Shown piece by piece: positions 61,601 through 64,000 of a stretch of DNA of 64,000 bases (position 1 is the stretch's first letter; each line of letters opens with the position of its first letter). This DNA is from Eutreptiella sp. 'Long Island Sound 2002' (Eukaryota; Euglenozoa; Euglenophyceae; Eutreptiales; Eutreptiaceae). Location: assembly GCA_964036045.1 (NCBI GenBank), contig OZ038384.1, positions 20,699,000 through 20,762,999 of the forward strand, written 5' to 3'. Under the pieces are notes generated by a model. It was given only the letters and a program-made list of their open reading frames with translations, was not told the DNA's origin and searched no databases. A program made the position numbers and the translations under genes.

Positions 61601-61830
61601 GTGGGCCACTTCTGATTGTGCCCCCCGCTTTGAAGCTGTGGAGACCCCCCAAGCAGCAAGGGTGTTGTAGCCACCTTGCCCATTTGTGGGCCACTTCTGA
61701 TTGTGCCCCCCGCTCTGAAGCTGTGGGGACCCCCCATGCAGTAGTGGTGATGTAGCCATGCCATTTGTGGGCCACTTGTGATTCTGCCCCCCGCTCTGAA
61801 GCGGTGGGGACCCCCCAGGCTGCCTTCTTG
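58650..61830. repeat. 84-85-bp satellite array, about 37 units, with a 1434-bp higher-order repeat
   Basis: GTAGCCACCTTGCCCA recurs at 58791, 58875, 58960, 59045, 59130, 59215, 59300, 59385, 59470, 59555 and so on to about 61750. Unit variants recur 1434 bp apart: the GCAAAGCGCAGGGG/GCGAAGCGCAGGGG unit (59347 and 60781), TTGTGCGCCA (59401 and 60835) and TGCTTATGCC (60010 and 61444). One block of about 17 units has therefore been duplicated. Because 85 is not a multiple of three, a translation passes through all three frames in turn, and the minus strand is almost free of stop codons. The long minus ORFs (up to 372 codons, 60657-61775) are taken as satellite artefacts. Confidence 0.95.
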
Positions 61831-61846
61831 TAAATTTAAGCAACGT

Positions 61847-63305
61847 ATGAAGTATGCTGGTGCAGTGTACAACACCACCCTGCAGATAAGGCTCGGGGCA
61901 ATCACTGCCGATCACCACCATTTGTGGTCTGAGTGCCGGCAAAAGGGCTGTGTGGCGTGTCCCTGGGTGAATAAGGATGGGGCGGGAGAACTCTTTTTGC
62001 ACAAAGGGGGATGTCTCAATGGTGTGCGTGGGTCCCATAAGTTTCAGGGGGTTTCTAACCTGGAAGAGGTATATATTGTGCAACCTGTATTGCACAACAC
62101 CAAAGGAGCAGCCTCCAGGATCCTGGGTGTCATAGGTCGAACACTACCAGCGCCCTACAACCATGAGCTACTCCAGGTCATAGCACATGTGGCAAGGAGG
62201 TATGATCCTGGATCTTTGCCACCTGATAGCAGGCAGCACATGCGTCACGTACGAGGTAGATTTCAGGCAGGCATTAGCCTCACAGGTCGCGAGGCCCGCA
62301 CAGTCATGGGCAGACTAGCAGGGGGTATGGTGCTCCCCCTGCCTTTCCATTCCTTGGTGGTGGCATTTTGCCACATGGTGCATCTATGCTATGGTTGTAA
62401 TAACCTGGCAACTGTCACATGGCAAGCTATGGGGATGTTGTACACATATATTGTGCACATCATCCCCGAGTTTGCTGAAGAAGGTTGCACTGCAACCTTA
62501 TATATGCATGGGTGGTCCCACACATGGTTTAATCCACGGACACCCATGCTGTATTCCGATGAGGCCGGCGAGCGGGATCTGAGGGTGGCCAAGAGATATG
62601 CCCCCGTCACTAGTACCAGGCAAGATGCCAGTATTAGTGAAAGTTTGAAGCATGAGCTGTATCAGAAGTTCGTGCAGAAAAAAAAGAAGATCCCCTGTGC
62701 CAAAATTTGGGCGCCCGTGCAACGAAACGTTGTTCTTGAGGCGTGCATGGTTGCTGCCAATGCCGTGTGGCATGTGGTCTTCCAACGCCTCTTAGAGCAT
62801 TTGCTGGATTTCCAGGAGGGAGGTGGTTGCTCCCTATATATGCACCCAGACACCCGTTCGGTGAAATGCGCCTTTCCAGGTGCAAATCCCGAGAGTGATG
62901 TGGTATGTCTGTGTGGGACCTGTGGCTCAAAGCGTGGTGTCCGTCAATGGGTACCACTGGACAGGGAAGCTGTCTGCAAGTGGCCCAAACTGGGTTTGAA
63001 GAGCCGTGCCACATTTAAGTCCTGTGCTGCACGCCGTAAGGCGCTGAAGGACAAGGGAAAGGGTAAGGGACGTGTGGGGCCCATCCCTCAAAGCCGAGTT
63101 TCTAACCCTGCGACAGTTGATATTGTACCCCCTTCGGAGGGCGAGGACAGTGCTGCTTCATTTCAAGGTCCTACGGGTTTGAACGAGCAGCAGCGTGTTC
63201 AACCCATGAGGCGTACGAAGTTGGCGCGTGTACCCATTGTTGATAGCGACATTGAGCAGCAACTTGTGTGCCCTCGTGGCACTGGCAGTAGCAGCAGTAA
63301 CAGTA

Positions 63306-63352
<47 letters not shown>

Positions 63353-63592
63353 GATAGTGGGAGCAGTAGCAGTCCCGAGGATAATGATTCGGATGATGAT
63401 GCTGTGCACCTATCTGGTGCCTCCACAGTAAGTGCCTCAGATTCTTCCTCATCATCCAGTGACAACCCTGAACCCCAACCTCAACCCAAGAAGTATCGCC
63501 GTGCGGTGGTGGATGTGGATGCCATGTCAAGCGATGGCTGTCCTGTGCAGATGCTCAGCGAAGGAGATTACAGCATTCACAGTTCAAGCTGA
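61847..63592 (+). CDS. Uncharacterised 581-residue protein, possible mobile-element gene
   Basis: The frame is open from inside the satellite; ATG at 61847 is the first after it, and AAATTTAAG|CAACGT just before could instead be a splice acceptor. Features in order: an N-terminal Cys cluster (WSECRQKGCVACPW), a helical centre (NHELLQVIAHVARRYDPG; HVRGRFQAGISLTGREARTV; FHSLVVAFCHMVHLCYGCNN), a conserved-looking YMHGWSHTWFNPRTPM followed by SDEAGERDLRVAKRY, a Lys run, a second Cys cluster (VVCLCGTCGSKRG), then a Ser/acidic low-complexity tail with about 14 Ser from AGC repeats. The HGxxHxxxNPR...SDExGER pattern loosely recalls KDZ transposases (H...P...DGExxER), but this is only an impression. 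No introns are visible. Confidence 0.55.
63310..63356 (+). repeat. (AGC)n trinucleotide repeat coding poly-Ser
   Basis: About fourteen AGC codons lie in the tail of the 61847-63592 protein, with AGT/AAC interruptions upstream. It probably varies in length between alleles. Confidence 0.95.
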
Positions 63593-64000
63593 AATGAACA
63601 GGCAAGGCACTGAGCATTCACATTTCAAGCGTAAGTGAACGGTCATGCTTGTCTTTTTGTGTGTTTCTTTGCTGAGGTGTGGGATTTGGGAACCAAGAAC
63701 GGTGTAGGTCATTGTACAAAAAACTGATGGAAAAACGCTTGGAAGTTTTTTAAAATCCTCGGAAAGATGCTCGGAAGTTTTGGCAGCCAAATCGGGTCCC
63801 AAAACGCAACCGATATCGGTAGGAATGTTCCATGGGCTCCCCAGCCGACCGTGCCGGGGGAGCTCGGAAGAAATTTTGGCTGGGACTTCCGAGATCAACC
63901 CTGCAATATGAGTCCCATTTGCTGAGCATGAATGCTGAGCATCCCCAAATATCCTGAGCAATATGCTCAGCATTTTCCTACCACTTTTTACCTTCTATGC
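63593..64000. other. 3' flank, nothing identified
   Basis: After the stop codon, GAGCATTCACATTTCAAGC nearly repeats the last codons (ATTACAGCATTCACAGTTCA). GGAAGTTTT and TGCTCAGCAT/TGCTGAGCAT words repeat toward the window end. No gene is visible. Confidence 0.4.

Noticed and set aside
60657-61775. 372-codon minus-strand ORF with a repeated K-W-A-R-W pattern
   Set aside because: It lies wholly in the 85-bp satellite. The period is not a multiple of three and all minus frames are open, so openness is a property of the unit.
58650-61830. CRISPR array
   Set aside because: There are no unique spacers; the whole 85-bp unit repeats with scattered substitutions, and the context is eukaryotic.
47780-63592. 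A giant-virus insertion as a firm call
   Set aside because: No hallmark viral gene (capsid, packaging ATPase, polymerase) can be read. The hairpins alone do not prove it.

Overview
This window is eukaryotic nuclear DNA, most likely from an alga or other protist with a large, repeat-rich genome; I cannot assign a genus. The evidence is spliced genes whose reading frames rejoin in phase across GT-AG introns of about 0.1 to 4.3 kb, eukaryotic domain types (RUN, DEP, PH, an EF-hand acyltransferase), long (AT)n tracts, many G or C homopolymer runs, MITE-like elements, and low gene density. There is no operon structure.

Three genes can be reconstructed. (1) A minus-strand lysophospholipid acyltransferase (LPCAT/LPEAT type) runs from 24116 to at least 8980 in nine exons with compatible phases. 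It has an N-terminal EF-hand and several membrane segments. Its introns hold tandem and fold-back repeats, a zinc-ribbon transposase fragment and an unknown ORF. (2) A plus-strand RUN-domain gene (28877-32204, two exons) has a long Ser/Pro/Ala-rich tail with an 18-bp in-frame repeat. (3) A plus-strand gene with two split DEP domains and the first part of a PH domain (35520-43928, six exons seen) includes a 28-nt microexon. The 3' terminal exon of another plus-strand gene probably ends at 27618. The RUN and DEP/PH genes suggest small-GTPase or membrane signalling, and the acyltransferase suggests membrane lipid remodelling, but nothing shows that they act together.

The left end (1-4240) is repeats: a 242-bp tandem, two direct copies of a roughly 1-kb dispersed family, (AT)n tracts and a 575-bp element with about 112-bp terminal inverted repeats. 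A diverged inverted relative of the 1-kb family lies at 46030-47470. A second MITE, with mariner-like CAGT ends and TA duplications, is at 25998-26792.

The right part (47.8-57 kb) differs. It is a run of short, partly broken plus-strand ORFs of unknown family with at least 13 copies of one small hairpin (consensus TACTGCTGGCAGTA, extended stem TTYTACTG/CAGTAGAA), all in the same orientation. I saw no copy elsewhere in the window, and this is the most unusual signal here. It is followed by a 3.2-kb array of about 85-bp units with a 1434-bp higher-order repeat, and then an uncharacterised 581-residue ORF (61847-63592) with two Cys clusters and a poly-Ser/acidic tail.
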